From: Acidobacteriota bacterium
GTDB taxonomy: Bacteria; Acidobacteriota; Terriglobia; Terriglobales; Acidobacteriaceae
Assembly: GCA_021810625.1 (NCBI GenBank)
Contig: JAJZIJ010000023.1
Location: 1-39,620, forward strand
DNA: 39,620 bases
Reading direction: 5' to 3'
In this document: piece after piece, positions 17,225 through 26,800 of the stretch
How the letters are laid out: each line of letters opens with the position of its first letter
Numbering within the stretch: the first letter of the stretch is position 1
The notes under the pieces: model-generated
What the model saw: the letters and a program-made list of their open reading frames with translations, nothing else
The model's database searches: none
What the model was told of the DNA's origin: nothing
Position numbers and translations under genes: made by a program

Positions 17225-18427
17225 TTATGATGCCGCCGGAATGGTTGATTGGGGAAGATGATACACCGGAGAGAGTTCGCGCAATCGCGCCACGGCCTGC
17301 GGCACGACGGCGATGGCGAAGTCTACATCCTCCTCCGTGGTTAACTTGGACAGACTGAAGCGCAGGCTGGCGCGCGCGCGCGCGGAGGGAACTCCCATCG
17401 CCGTTAAAACATGGGAGGGTTCACTCGCTCCCGAAGCGCAGGCGGAGCCGCCCGATATCGCCAATCCTTTCAAATCCAGCGCGATCACCAGCGCTTCGCC
17501 CTCCAAGTGATCGAACCATAGGTTCGTTGTATTGGGCACGCGCGCGATCATGCCGCCCTGCGCGACATCTCCGCCATGCGCGCCTGCCTGATCCACGCGA
17601 GTCAGAATCGCTCGCTCCAGCCGATCACGCAGCGCGGCAATGCGTTGCGGAACGCCTTCGTTGAAGCCCATGCGAGCGATCTCCGCAGCCTTGCCCAGGC
17701 CAACGATGCCCGCAACATTTTCCGTTCCGGCACGACGCTGGCGCTCATGCGCCCCCCCGTAAAAAAGTGGGTTGATCTTGGTATCTTTGCGAACAAATAA
17801 AACGCCGGTGCCCTGCGGCGCGTGCATCTTGTGGCCGGAGATGGAGAGCAGATGGCAGCCAATGGCTCCGACATCAATGGGCAGCTTGGCGGCGGCCTGC
17901 ACGGCATCGGTGTGGAAGAGCGCGCCAGCCTCGGCGGCGATTTTGCCAATCGCCGCGACGGGCTGCACCGCGCCGGTTTCGTTGTTGGCCATCATCACGC
18001 TGATGAGGCGCGTGTTGGGCCGCAGCGCGCGGCGAACCTCATCGGGATGAATCACGCCGATGCTGTTGCAGGGAAGGAATGTCACCTCGCGTCCACATTG
18101 AGCCAGCCGCTCGGCGGTGTGGAGTACCGCATGATGCTCAATGGCTGTGGTCAGGATGTGGTCGCCGGGCTGGGTCGCGCCAAAGAGCGCCAGATTGTCA
18201 CTCTCCGTGCCGCCACTGGTAAAGACGATCTCCGCCGGACGGCAATGGAGCAGCGCGGCCACGTTGACCCGCGCCTGTTCCACGGCGCTGCGCGCCTGCT
18301 GTCCAAAGGAATGCACGGAGGAGGCATTGCCGAAGCGCTCCATGAAATATGGGCGCATGGCCTCCATCACTTCCGGCAGAAGCGGCGTGGTGGCATTGGC
18401 GTCCATGTATACGCGGCGCATCGGCAT
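17225..18427 (-). CDS. Cysteine desulfurase (NifS/IscS family)
   Basis: PLP enzyme that takes sulfur from cysteine as an enzyme-bound persulfide for tRNA thiolation and perhaps Fe-S clusters. With the start used here, the PLP lysine is K200 (SISGHKMHAPQG), the substrate histidine lies in TAIEHHAVLH, and the reactive cysteine is C330 in SGGSACASGASEPSHVL. The short active-site loop ending SACASG marks the IscS/NifS (group I) type. I chose ATG 18427 because AAGG sits five bases upstream; ATG 18439 and ATG 18421 are close alternatives, while the longer frame up to 18478 adds a Cys/Arg-rich stretch not seen in the family. Operon with mnmA suggests tRNA thiolation as the main task. Confidence 0.92.
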   Translation of the reverse strand: MPMRRVYMDANATTPLLPEVMEAMRPYFMERFGNASSVHSFGQQARSAVEQARVNVAALLHCRPAEIVFTSGGTESDNLALFGATQPGDHILTTAIEHHAVLHTAERLAQCGREVTFLPCNSIGVIHPDEVRRALRPNTRLISVMMANNETGAVQPVAAIGKIAAEAGALFHTDAVQAAAKLPIDVGAIGCHLLSISGHKMHAPQGTGVLFVRKDTKINPLFYGGAHERQRRAGTENVAGIVGLGKAAEIARMGFNEGVPQRIAALRDRLERAILTRVDQAGAHGGDVAQGGMIARVPNTTNLWFDHLEGEALVIALDLKGLAISGGSACASGASEPSHVLTAMGVPSARARASLRFSLSKLTTEEDVDFAIAVVPQAVARLRELSPVYHLPQSTIPAAS

Positions 18428-18571
18428 TCTGACCTTCATTGTACGACCTGGGCGCATGGTGCAGCCCCGTTGGCACAACCCGGACGCGCTGAAGATGCGC
18501 TCTCCAAGAATTTCATTGCGCTTCCATTACACTGGGGAGGTCGTTCCTGCTTTCTGACGCATCCAATCTCC

Positions 18572-19525
18572 ATGCCTGCGCTTCTTCCATTTCGTCTGCG
18601 GCCCTGGTTTCGCACCCGCGTCTGGGGCGTACACGATCTTGCTCCCTGGTACAACTACACCGTTGGCGAGGAGCCAATTGGCGAAGTCTGGCTGAGCGGC
18701 GATCATTGCGTCGTGGATTCCGGCCCGCTGGCGGGAACGCCGCTGGCCACCGTATTTGCCGGGCATCGCGAGGATTTGCTGGGCGCAGACAGTATGCGCC
18801 ATGTCGAGCGCTTTCCTCTTCTGATGAAGGTGTTGTTCCCCCAGGAAAAGCTGAGCGTGCAGGTACATCCTGATGACGCGATGGCCCGCCTGCATGGGGA
18901 GCCGCACGGCAAGACGGAGTGCTGGTATGCGCTGGATGCCACGCCGGATGCCAAAGTGGCGCTGGGCTTCCGCGCCGGGGTCACGCAGCCGGAGATACGA
19001 ACGGCCATTGAGCAGCAGACGCTCGAAGCCTTGTTGCATTGGATTCCTGTGGCCAGGGGCGACATGATTTTTGTGGACGCGGGCACGGTTCACACCATCG
19101 GGCCAGGACTGGTGCTGCTGGAGACGCAACAGAATTCCGACATGACCTACCGCCTGTACGACTATGGGCGTCCGCGTGAGCTGCATTTGGAGGAGAGTTT
19201 CCGCGCCATGCACATGCAAACACAGGCGGGCAAGGTGCAGCCGCGCGCGCAGGGAGATTCGACTTTGCTGGTGGAATCGCCGTACTTCCGCGTGGATCGC
19301 ATTGCGCTCCATCCGTCCGCAGTGTCGCAGCCGTTCCCTTCCGGCGGGCCGCGCGCTGCGGTGCAATTGCTTTTCATTACCAGCGGCAGCGGCACGCTTC
19401 ATGCCGAAGGTTGCGACCCCATCCCCTTGCGGCGCGGGGAACTGGCGATGGTTCCTGCTTGCACATCCGTATGGCAGATGGAAGTCTCCGAACACATGGA
19501 GATTCTTCGCGCCACTCCGCATTAG
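18572..19525 (+). CDS. manA: Mannose-6-phosphate isomerase (type I-like, short form)
   Basis: Interconverts fructose-6-phosphate and mannose-6-phosphate, the first step to GDP-mannose. The zinc ligands of the cupin-like fold can be seen: Q97 and H99 in SVQVHPDDAMARL, E116 in KTECWYALD and H174 in DAGTVHTIG. The 317-residue length matches the short bacterial enzymes rather than the ~390-residue E. coli ManA. ATG 18572 is chosen because family proteins start just before the PxWG-like segment (FRTRVWGVHDL); the frame is open far upstream only because of the opposite-strand gene. No strong ribosome-binding site precedes it. First of the GDP-mannose cluster and divergent from the desulfurase gene. 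Confidence 0.9.
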   Translation: MPALLPFRLRPWFRTRVWGVHDLAPWYNYTVGEEPIGEVWLSGDHCVVDSGPLAGTPLATVFAGHREDLLGADSMRHVERFPLLMKVLFPQEKLSVQVHPDDAMARLHGEPHGKTECWYALDATPDAKVALGFRAGVTQPEIRTAIEQQTLEALLHWIPVARGDMIFVDAGTVHTIGPGLVLLETQQNSDMTYRLYDYGRPRELHLEESFRAMHMQTQAGKVQPRAQGDSTLLVESPYFRVDRIALHPSAVSQPFPSGGPRAAVQLLFITSGSGTLHAEGCDPIPLRRGELAMVPACTSVWQMEVSEHMEILRATPH

Positions 19526-19605
19526 CGCGAGCGACCCTTGGGAGGTTCGACGCATCCAACTACATTCGCTACCATAAGGCCATATTGACTGCGCACAACG
19601 GAACC

Positions 19606-20736
19606 ATGCACAACCTGGATATTCGACCCATCATTCTGGCAGGCGGCAGCGGCACGCGCTTTTGGCCGCGCAGTCGCCGCAAGCAGCCCAAGCAGGTGCT
19701 GGCGCTGGATGGTGAACGCAGCATGATCCAGCAGACCGTGGATCGCCTGCTTCCTTTGGCCTCCATCGACCGTTTCTGGGTGATTACCAGCAGCGAATTG
19801 CAGACGACCATTGTCGAACAGATTCATGGCATTCCATTCGCGCAGATTCTCGCCGAGCCGGAGGCGCGCAACACCGCTCCGGCTGCGGGGTTGGCCGCAT
19901 TTCTGCTGGAACGCATTGCGCCGGAATCGATTCTCGGAATCTTTCCGTCGGATCATGTGATTGGAAATCCTGCGCGCCTGCGCGTCGCGTTACAGCAGGG
20001 CTGCCAGCTTGCCGCCGAGGCGGAAAACATTGTTGTTCTGGGCATCCAGCCCACACGCCCGGAGACGGGATATGGCTACATTGAAACCGGAGATCGCGTT
20101 GCGCGTGGCGCAGACTCCCCCGGTACCGTGCTGCGCGTGCGTCGATTTACCGAGAAGCCAAACCGCGCTCGCGCCGAGGAGTTTATCCTCGCAGGCACAT
20201 ATTTCTGGAACAGCGGCATCTTTCTTTGGTCGGCGCGCACGCTGGCCAATGCTGTGCGGGAGCATCTCCCAGAGACCGCTCCATATCTGGAAGAGATTGC
20301 CGCCAGCTTTGGCACGGAGGATTTTACCCGCCGATTTGCCGCGCTCTATCCCAAGTGCGAAAACATCAGCGTGGACTATGCCTTGTTGGAACCGCGCTCG
20401 GCCAAAGGCGAACACCACTCCAACATTTATTGCCTGCCGACAGACTTTGGATGGAATGATCTTGGCTCCTGGAGCGCGCTCTACGAGCATCGCATATCGA
20501 CTGCGCAGCATCTGTGTGAGGGAGCCAATGTCGTTGAGGCCGGCGCAGAGAGCCTGCTGGATGCCACGGGGAATTACGTCTACGCGCCCGGAAAACATGT
20601 GGCGCTGGTCGGTGTCGAAAATCTGGTGGTTGTCGAAACGGACGATGCGCTGTTGGTCACTACGCGCAACTGCTGCCAGGACGTTGGCAAACTGGTGAAG
20701 CAGTTGCAGCAAAAAAAACAGGATCAGATTCTTTGA
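19606..20736 (+). CDS. manC: Mannose-1-phosphate guanylyltransferase
   Basis: Makes GDP-mannose from GTP and mannose-1-phosphate. The nucleotidyltransferase signature LAGGSGTRFWPRSR...KQPKQ is at residues 11-30, and FPSDHV, ETGYGYIE, FTEKP, WNSGIFLW and WNDLGSW follow in family order. The length of 376 means it has only the transferase domain and lacks the C-terminal isomerase domain found in bifunctional AlgA/ManC, which fits the separate manA just upstream. ATG 19606 is used; a TTG at 19585 in the same frame is an alternative. It runs 80 bases after manA, likely on the same transcript. Confidence 0.93.
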   Translation: MHNLDIRPIILAGGSGTRFWPRSRRKQPKQVLALDGERSMIQQTVDRLLPLASIDRFWVITSSELQTTIVEQIHGIPFAQILAEPEARNTAPAAGLAAFLLERIAPESILGIFPSDHVIGNPARLRVALQQGCQLAAEAENIVVLGIQPTRPETGYGYIETGDRVARGADSPGTVLRVRRFTEKPNRARAEEFILAGTYFWNSGIFLWSARTLANAVREHLPETAPYLEEIAASFGTEDFTRRFAALYPKCENISVDYALLEPRSAKGEHHSNIYCLPTDFGWNDLGSWSALYEHRISTAQHLCEGANVVEAGAESLLDATGNYVYAPGKHVALVGVENLVVVETDDALLVTTRNCCQDVGKLVKQLQQKKQDQIL

Positions 20737-20759
20737 ATTTGTAACGGTTACATATAAAT

Positions 20760-22202
20760 ATGCCGCAAGATATCCCGATACAATTTGGCACCGACGGCTG
20801 GCGCGGCATCATTGCCGATGACTTTACCTTCGAGAACGTTCGCATTGTCGCAGCGGCCATCGCCAATTACATTTTGGAGAACACCGATGCCCATCGCGGC
20901 ATCTGCATTGGCTATGACACGCGCTTTGGCTCGGCGCGCTTTGCCCGCGCAGCGGCGGAGGTTGTTGCCAGCGCCGGAATTTCTGTCTCGTTGGCCTCGT
21001 GTGTGACGCCAACTCCGGCTTTGTCGTATGCCGTGCGAGAGCGGAGCGCTGTGGGCGGCATCATGATTACCTCCAGCCATAATCCTGCGCAGTGGAATGG
21101 CATCAAGTACAAGGCCAGCTACGGAGGTTCCGGTCAGCCCGCGATCATGTCCGCTATTGAAGCGCTGCTGGGCAAGCCGCTGCCTGTGTCGGCAATGCCC
21201 GCAGCCATCACGCTGGTGGATTTTTGCCCGTCATACATTGCCGCGATCACGCGCTTTGCCGAGGTAGAAAAAATAGCGCGCAGCGGCTATCGTTTTGTTC
21301 TCGACAGTATGTACGGCGCGGGAACGGGCGTGCTGGCGGGCATATTTTCCCAGGCGGGCGTGCCGTTTGTTGAAATCCACAACCAGCCCGACCCACTCTT
21401 TGGCGGCATTCACCCGGAGCCGATTGCGCCGCACATTCGCGCCGCGCAGGAGGCCGTGGTGTCGCAGGGTTGCCAGGCCGGATGGATTACCGACGGCGAT
21501 GCCGACCGTATTGGCGCTGTGGATGAGCATGGCAACTTTGTTGATGCGCATAAGATTTTTTGCATTCTGTTGCGCTGGTTTCTCGAACGCAAACAATGGC
21601 CGGGCGATGTGGTGCGCTCCTTCAACGTAACGCGCATGATCGACCGCATCTGCGTCAGGCATGGCCGCAAGCTCCACGAAGTTGGCATCGGGTTCAAGTA
21701 CATCTGCGGTCAAATGCTGGAGCGGGAGATTCTGATGGGCGGGGAAGAGTCTGGCGGCATCGGCATCACGCGACATCTGCCGGAGCGCGACGGCCTGCTG
21801 AACGCGCTGCTGCTGGCCAACGTGATGGCCGATGAGCAGCGAACGCTGGGCGAGCTGGTGGCCGACTTGCAGCGCGAATATGGCGAGCACCACTATGATC
21901 GCGTCGATCTGCATCTTGCAGAGGATGTGAAGCAGTCGGCGATGACGCACGCCCGCGCCGGAGTGAAGGAGTTTGCCGGAATGGCCGTGGAGCGGGTGGA
22001 AACGCTGGATGGCATTCTCTTCTATCTAAAGCATCCAGAGGCCAAGACGAAGCCGAATGCGGCGCAGACGTGGCTGCTGCTGCGCGCCTCCGGCACGGAA
22101 CCGCTCCTGCGCATTTATTGCGAATCCTGCTCGCCGGAATCGGTGTGCAAGATACTGGACGCGGCGCGAACCTTTGCGCTTTCGTCTGGGGAAACGCCGT
22201 GA
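20760..22202 (+). CDS. Phosphohexomutase (phosphoglucomutase/phosphomannomutase family)
   Basis: Moves phosphate between C6 and C1 of a hexose phosphate. The four loops of the family are present: catalytic phosphoserine S106 in MITSSHNPAQWNG, metal-binding DGDADR (245-250), sugar-binding GGEESGG (328-334) and the phosphate-binding RASGTEPLLRIY near the C-terminus. In this location, between manC and manA functions, phosphomannomutase (ManB) is the natural role, but the sequence also resembles phosphoglucomutases active on glucose, and glgC in the same window would use glucose-1-phosphate. So the substrate is left open. Length 480 is normal. The stop overlaps the next gene in a GTGA. Confidence 0.88.
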   Translation: MPQDIPIQFGTDGWRGIIADDFTFENVRIVAAAIANYILENTDAHRGICIGYDTRFGSARFARAAAEVVASAGISVSLASCVTPTPALSYAVRERSAVGGIMITSSHNPAQWNGIKYKASYGGSGQPAIMSAIEALLGKPLPVSAMPAAITLVDFCPSYIAAITRFAEVEKIARSGYRFVLDSMYGAGTGVLAGIFSQAGVPFVEIHNQPDPLFGGIHPEPIAPHIRAAQEAVVSQGCQAGWITDGDADRIGAVDEHGNFVDAHKIFCILLRWFLERKQWPGDVVRSFNVTRMIDRICVRHGRKLHEVGIGFKYICGQMLEREILMGGEESGGIGITRHLPERDGLLNALLLANVMADEQRTLGELVADLQREYGEHHYDRVDLHLAEDVKQSAMTHARAGVKEFAGMAVERVETLDGILFYLKHPEAKTKPNAAQTWLLLRASGTEPLLRIYCESCSPESVCKILDAARTFALSSGETP

Positions 22203-22870
22203 GCGTGCAACAAAGCGTGCAGTTGGAAGTAGGCGGGCTGCTCTTCGACATGGATGGCGTGTTGATGAGTTCGCTCGGTTCTGTCGAACGGAGTTGGCAG
22301 CGCTATGCGCAGATGCGCGGTGTCGATCCGGCGCTTGCGGTCAGGATTGCGCATGGCCGTCGCGCCATTGAGACCATCCAGTATCTACTTCCAAACGCGG
22401 ATGCCGCTGCTGAGTTGCGCGTCATTGAGCAGATTGAAGTGGACGACAATGAGGGGCTGGTCGTGCTGCCGGGAGTGCAGGAGTTGCTGCAATCGCTTCC
22501 GGCTCATGCGTGGACGATTGTGACCTCGGCCACGGAGCGGCTGGCGCGCAGTCGGCTGGCGTGCGCGGGCATTGCGCCGCCGGAGCGCTTCATTACTTCA
22601 GAGAGCGTGACGGAAGGCAAGCCGCATCCCGAACCCTATCGGCGCGGTGCGCAGTTGTTGGGGCTTGTCCCGCAGGAGTGCCTGGTTCTTGAAGATGCGC
22701 CGGCGGGTGTCGCCGCAGGCAAGGCCGCAGGATGTATGGTTCTGGCCGTGCTGGCCACTCACGCAGCGGAGACTTTGCAGGCTGCCGACTGGCGCGTGAA
22801 CACGCTGGCCGATGTGCAGGCACGTCCAACAGCCCACCGATACTCGCTCACTTTTTCTCCGCAAAGCTGA
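22199..22870 (+). CDS. HAD-superfamily sugar phosphatase/phosphomutase-like protein
   Basis: Cytoplasmic HAD hydrolase, 223 residues. Motif I is FDMDGVL with nucleophile D17 and acid/base D19; motif II is VTS (S110); motif III has K141 in EGKPHPEPY; motif IV is VLEDAPAGVAAG with E165 and D166. This is the pattern of the beta-phosphoglucomutase/glycerol-phosphatase-like subgroup, which usually acts on small sugar or polyol phosphates. The start is GTG 22199, overlapping the phosphohexomutase stop by four bases (GTGA), so the two are likely made together. It may remove a misformed sugar phosphate from the GDP-mannose pathway; that is inference. Confidence 0.85.
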   Translation: MSVQQSVQLEVGGLLFDMDGVLMSSLGSVERSWQRYAQMRGVDPALAVRIAHGRRAIETIQYLLPNADAAAELRVIEQIEVDDNEGLVVLPGVQELLQSLPAHAWTIVTSATERLARSRLACAGIAPPERFITSESVTEGKPHPEPYRRGAQLLGLVPQECLVLEDAPAGVAAGKAAGCMVLAVLATHAAETLQAADWRVNTLADVQARPTAHRYSLTFSPQS

Positions 22871-22925
22871 AACATGGCCTACGATAAAAATGTTGGAAGC
22901 AAGGCCCAGCAAGAATGAGAATCCA

Positions 22926-23762
22926 ATGTCCAGCTTGTTGCAGGTAGAGCGACTCTCGATCGCATTTCCGTCGCCGCAGGGCGAGCATGTTGCAGTGCGC
23001 GAAGTGAGTTTTTCGATTGCGCCGGGAGAAGTTCTGGGGCTGGTCGGAGAGTCAGGATCAGGAAAATCGGTGATTTCGCTGGCTATTCTTCGTCTGCTTG
23101 ATCCCAACGCGCGCGTCACGGGAAGAATTCTTCTGGATGGAATTGATCTGTTGACACTGCCGATTTCGGCGATGCGCGCGCATCGAGGACGCGACATTGC
23201 CATGATCTTTCAGGAGCCGATGACGGCGCTCAATCCGGTCATGTCTATTGGAAAACAAATTGCGGAGGCGCTGGCCACGCACCATCCAGAACTATCGCGC
23301 AAGGAGGTTCGTCGTCGGGCCGTGGAAGCGCTGGAGTTGGTGGCGATTCCCGACGCGGCGCGACGGTACGGCGATTATCCGCATCAATTTTCCGGTGGGC
23401 AGTTGCAGCGCATTTTGATTGCGATGGCGATGGGGAACCACCCGCGCCTGTTGATTGCCGATGAGCCGACCACGGCGCTCGATGTCACGGTACAGGCGCA
23501 GATATTGAATCTTCTCGATGATCTGCGGCAGCGCTATAACGTGGCGCTCCTGTTCATTTCGCACGATCTTTCCGTCGTGGCGCGGATTGCACAGCGCGTG
23601 GCCGTCATCCGACGCGGAGAAATTCTGGAGCAGGCATCGCGCGAGCAAATCTTTCGCGCGCCGCAACATGCCTATACGCGCAGCCTGTTGGCAGCCGTCC
23701 CCACGCTGCGCGCCCGGAGAGATATTCCTCTGGCGACGGTCGCAACGGCGGACACACCCTAG
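22926..23762 (+). CDS. ABC transporter ATP-binding protein, OppD/DppD-like
   Basis: Predicted ATPase of a peptide (or nickel) importer. Walker A GESGSGKS is at 41-48, Q-loop Q96, signature FSGGQ 155-159, Walker B LLIADE 175-180, and switch histidine H213. The oligopeptide-type C-terminal mark [15 protein letters not shown] follows. At 278 residues it is about 45-60 shorter than usual OppD/DppD proteins and stops soon after that mark, lacking the cysteine-rich tail found in many relatives. No permease, second ATPase or binding protein is in the window, so it is an orphan here. ATG 22926 fits the family start; an upstream ATG at 22890 lacks a clear site. The short tail and the foreign-looking gene that follows suggest the operon was cut at this point. 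Confidence 0.87.
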   Translation: MSSLLQVERLSIAFPSPQGEHVAVREVSFSIAPGEVLGLVGESGSGKSVISLAILRLLDPNARVTGRILLDGIDLLTLPISAMRAHRGRDIAMIFQEPMTALNPVMSIGKQIAEALATHHPELSRKEVRRRAVEALELVAIPDAARRYGDYPHQFSGGQLQRILIAMAMGNHPRLLIADEPTTALDVTVQAQILNLLDDLRQRYNVALLFISHDLSVVARIAQRVAVIRRGEILEQASREQIFRAPQHAYTRSLLAAVPTLRARRDIPLATVATADTP

Positions 23763-23784
23763 GTGTGGTGGCTCAATAGCCCCT

Positions 23785-23821
23785 GGACATTTCAAATGGT
23801 ACTGTACATTACAGCATGTCC
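23785..23821. promoter_or_regulatory. Nested dyad upstream of the R-M-like gene (possible operator)
   Basis: An outer pair GGACAT (23785-23790) / ATGTCC (23816-23821) encloses an inner pair CTGTA-CAT-TACAG (23802-23814). The dyad lies 37 bases before the start codon of the 1081-residue gene, where a repressor or RNA polymerase would bind. No control-protein gene is next to it. The function is a guess; the symmetry is seen directly. Confidence 0.4.
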
Positions 23822-23857
23822 ATCTCCGCAGCATAAGCGCTGTACTCAAGGAAAACG

Positions 23858-26800
23858 ATGATCCTCCCGCTGACAGAGACCACCGCGCAGGCGCTCCGCG
23901 CATATTTGCGCGAGATCAAAACCACGCACGCTGAAATCGGCAAGCGGGAACGATTCAGTTCGCTGCTGGGGACGCTTTTTCCGAACACCCGTGAAGTTGC
24001 AATTTATGCTAGGGGTGCTGAGACATCGCTTCGCATTCGGACTCCAGAAAAAGAAAAACGTGGCAGGGCGGATACGCTGTATGGGTCAGCCGTAATTGAG
24101 TTTGAAAAAAGTCTGAAACAAACACTTTCTGAAGCAGAACGTCAGCTTCGCGAGTATGTTGCAGCCATCTGGCAGAGCGAGCCAACATCACGGCGCAGTC
24201 TGGACGCAGTCGCCACGGATGGGATTCATTGGAGGATTTACCGTCCACTCCTGCCGGAAAACGCGGCACTGGTTCCAGAGAACATTATTCTCAAGCTTCG
24301 CCGGGAAATTCTGCTCAAGGACGATACGCTTCATGATTTTTATAGGTGGCTGAATCTCTTCCTTTTTCGTCCATCCCAGCTAGAGCCAACCTCAGAGGCG
24401 ATCCGAGAGGACTTTGGCTCCTACAGTCATCTCTTCGACGAAGGTCTCGCCACATTACGGCGTGCATGGGTTGCCTCCCGTGGGGCTAGTGAAGCGCGGC
24501 TGGCATTTGACACCTGGCAAAGCTATCTCACCGTCACATACGGAAAATTGAGCGAGTCTGACCGTTTGCAGCGAGACAAGGAGACGGGAGAAGAAGTTTC
24601 CGAAAAAGATGAGCTATTTCTCCGTCATACGTGGCTCGTCAGCGTCTCCCGGCTCATGGTTTGGGCTGCTTTATCGGGCGGACAAACCAGCGGATCGCTG
24701 CGGCAGGTGGCGCAGGAAGTGTTTTCTGGCCGGTACTTTGAGTCGAAACGTCTGGCGAATCTTGCAGACGAAGATTTCTTCCACTGGATTCGCACACCAA
24801 GAGCCGAGCAGATTTTGGCCCCAGTCTGGGAGCGCGTTCTGGACACGTTGCTCTCCTACGATCTTGTGCGGATTCGTGAAGATGTTTTGAAAGGTGTCTA
24901 CCAGCAACTGATCGACCCCAAGGATCGTCACGATTTAGGCGAGTATTACACGCCCGATTGGCTCTGCGAGCGCATCGTTGCGGAAATGCTGCCAGCAGTA
25001 GGCTATAAAACCGTCCTGGATCCAAGTTGCGGTTCCGGCAGCTTTCTGCGTGCCTCCATCAGTCATTTTTTGCTGCACAATTCCGCTGGAACACCGCACG
25101 ATCGGCTCCACAAAGTTCTGGCAAACGTCAAAGGTATTGACATTCATCCGGTTGCCGTGACCATTGCGCGCGCAACCTATGTGTTGGCTTTGGGCAAGCT
25201 GGTCAATGCGGCGCGTCGTCCCATTCAAATCCCCATCTACCTTGCCGACTCATTGTTTCTGCCGCGTGAAGTGGAAAAAAATTTGCTGGAGCAATTGAGC
25301 GGCATCGAGATCACCTTTGGCCCCCGGAGGAATGAGCGCAGCTTTATCCTGCCGGACATGATGGTGGATCAACCAGAGAACTTTGACGATGCGATTGCAG
25401 CCACCACTGAAGTGGCGAAGGGCCACGCTGCGAATGGCAAGGAATCGCGCGCATCTCTGGATCGGTATTTGCAGCAGGCTGTGCCAGGGCTTGCACAAAT
25501 TCTTCAGCGGGAGGATGTGGTCACGGCGCTGTGGAACTTTACTGTAGGTTTGGCGGAGTTAATCCAGCAAAAGCAGAATTCAATCTGGTCGTTCATCATC
25601 CGCAATAGCTATCGTCCGGCCATGCTGCGCCAGCAATTCGACATTATTGTTGGCAATCCACCTTGGGTTGCGTATCGCTATGTCACCGATCCCGAATATC
25701 AGAAGGAAATCAAACTTCGGGCGGTGGAAACATACAAAATTGCTCCCAAGTCGCAAAGCCTCTTCACGCAAATGGAACTGGCAACCGTATTTCTGGCCCA
25801 CTCCATGCAGACGTTCGCACGTCCCGGCGGCAAGCTGGCCTTTGTGATGCCGCGCAGTGTTCTCACGGCGGATCAGCACCAGAACCTGATCCAGCGGAAA
25901 TATACTGCGAATTTTCGGCTCTCTGGCTATTGGGATTTGTGGGAGGTGGCGCCGCTGTTTAATGTGCCTTCCTGTGTGCTCTTTGCGGAGCAATCCTTGC
26001 GACCGGGAAGCTCCAAAGATTCGATTCCGGCGGAGATTTGGCAGGGCCAGCTTTCTGGACGCGATCTGCCCTGGGATAAGGTTGCGGATAAATTTTCCAT
26101 TACTCAGGCAAAGGCTCACGTCATCTGGCTGGGCAACCGCTCCGCTCTGTCCACGGGCGCGGGAGCAAAGTCGGAAACTCGTTCCAGCCCGTATGCGAAG
26201 GGGTTCAGGCAGGGGGCAACCATCGTGCCCAGGAATTTCTATTTCGTTACGGTGGAGGGTCTGGACGGCAAGCTGGATATTGACCGCACCTATCATGCGA
26301 AGACCAATGAAAAAAGTGCTCTCGATTCCAAGCCACCCTATCAGGATGTGCGGCTGCAAGGGAACGTGGAGGGCCGGTTTCTTTTCAGTACGGCCATTTC
26401 ACGCCATGTGCTGCCTTTTGTCCTGCTGGAACCCGCGACGATTGTACTGCCACTCGAAGAATCCAATGGCTCCTACTACACACTGACGACGCAGGAACTG
26501 AAACGGAAGGGATACCGCGAATTTGCAAAATGGATGGATCGAGCAGAAAAGATTTGGGAGGAAAAACGGGGAGCCAAATCTACTCGCCAATCCGCTTTGC
26601 AGCGGATTGATTATCAGCGGGGATTGACCTCCCAGTCTCCCGCGCACCGTCACTTGGTTCTCTACAACGCTGCCGGAACGAATGTCTCTGCGACGTACTG
26701 TGACCGGAAGGCTCCAGGCTTACCGTTGGTCGTAGAACATAAGTTATATTGGGCAGCTTTCAAGAACACTGCTGAAGCCCACTTCGTTACTGCCGTTCTG

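Noticed and set aside
17822-18571. Long N-terminal extension of the mannose-6-phosphate isomerase frame
   Set aside because: It is antisense to the cysteine desulfurase gene, has no family content, and the isomerase starts at 18572.
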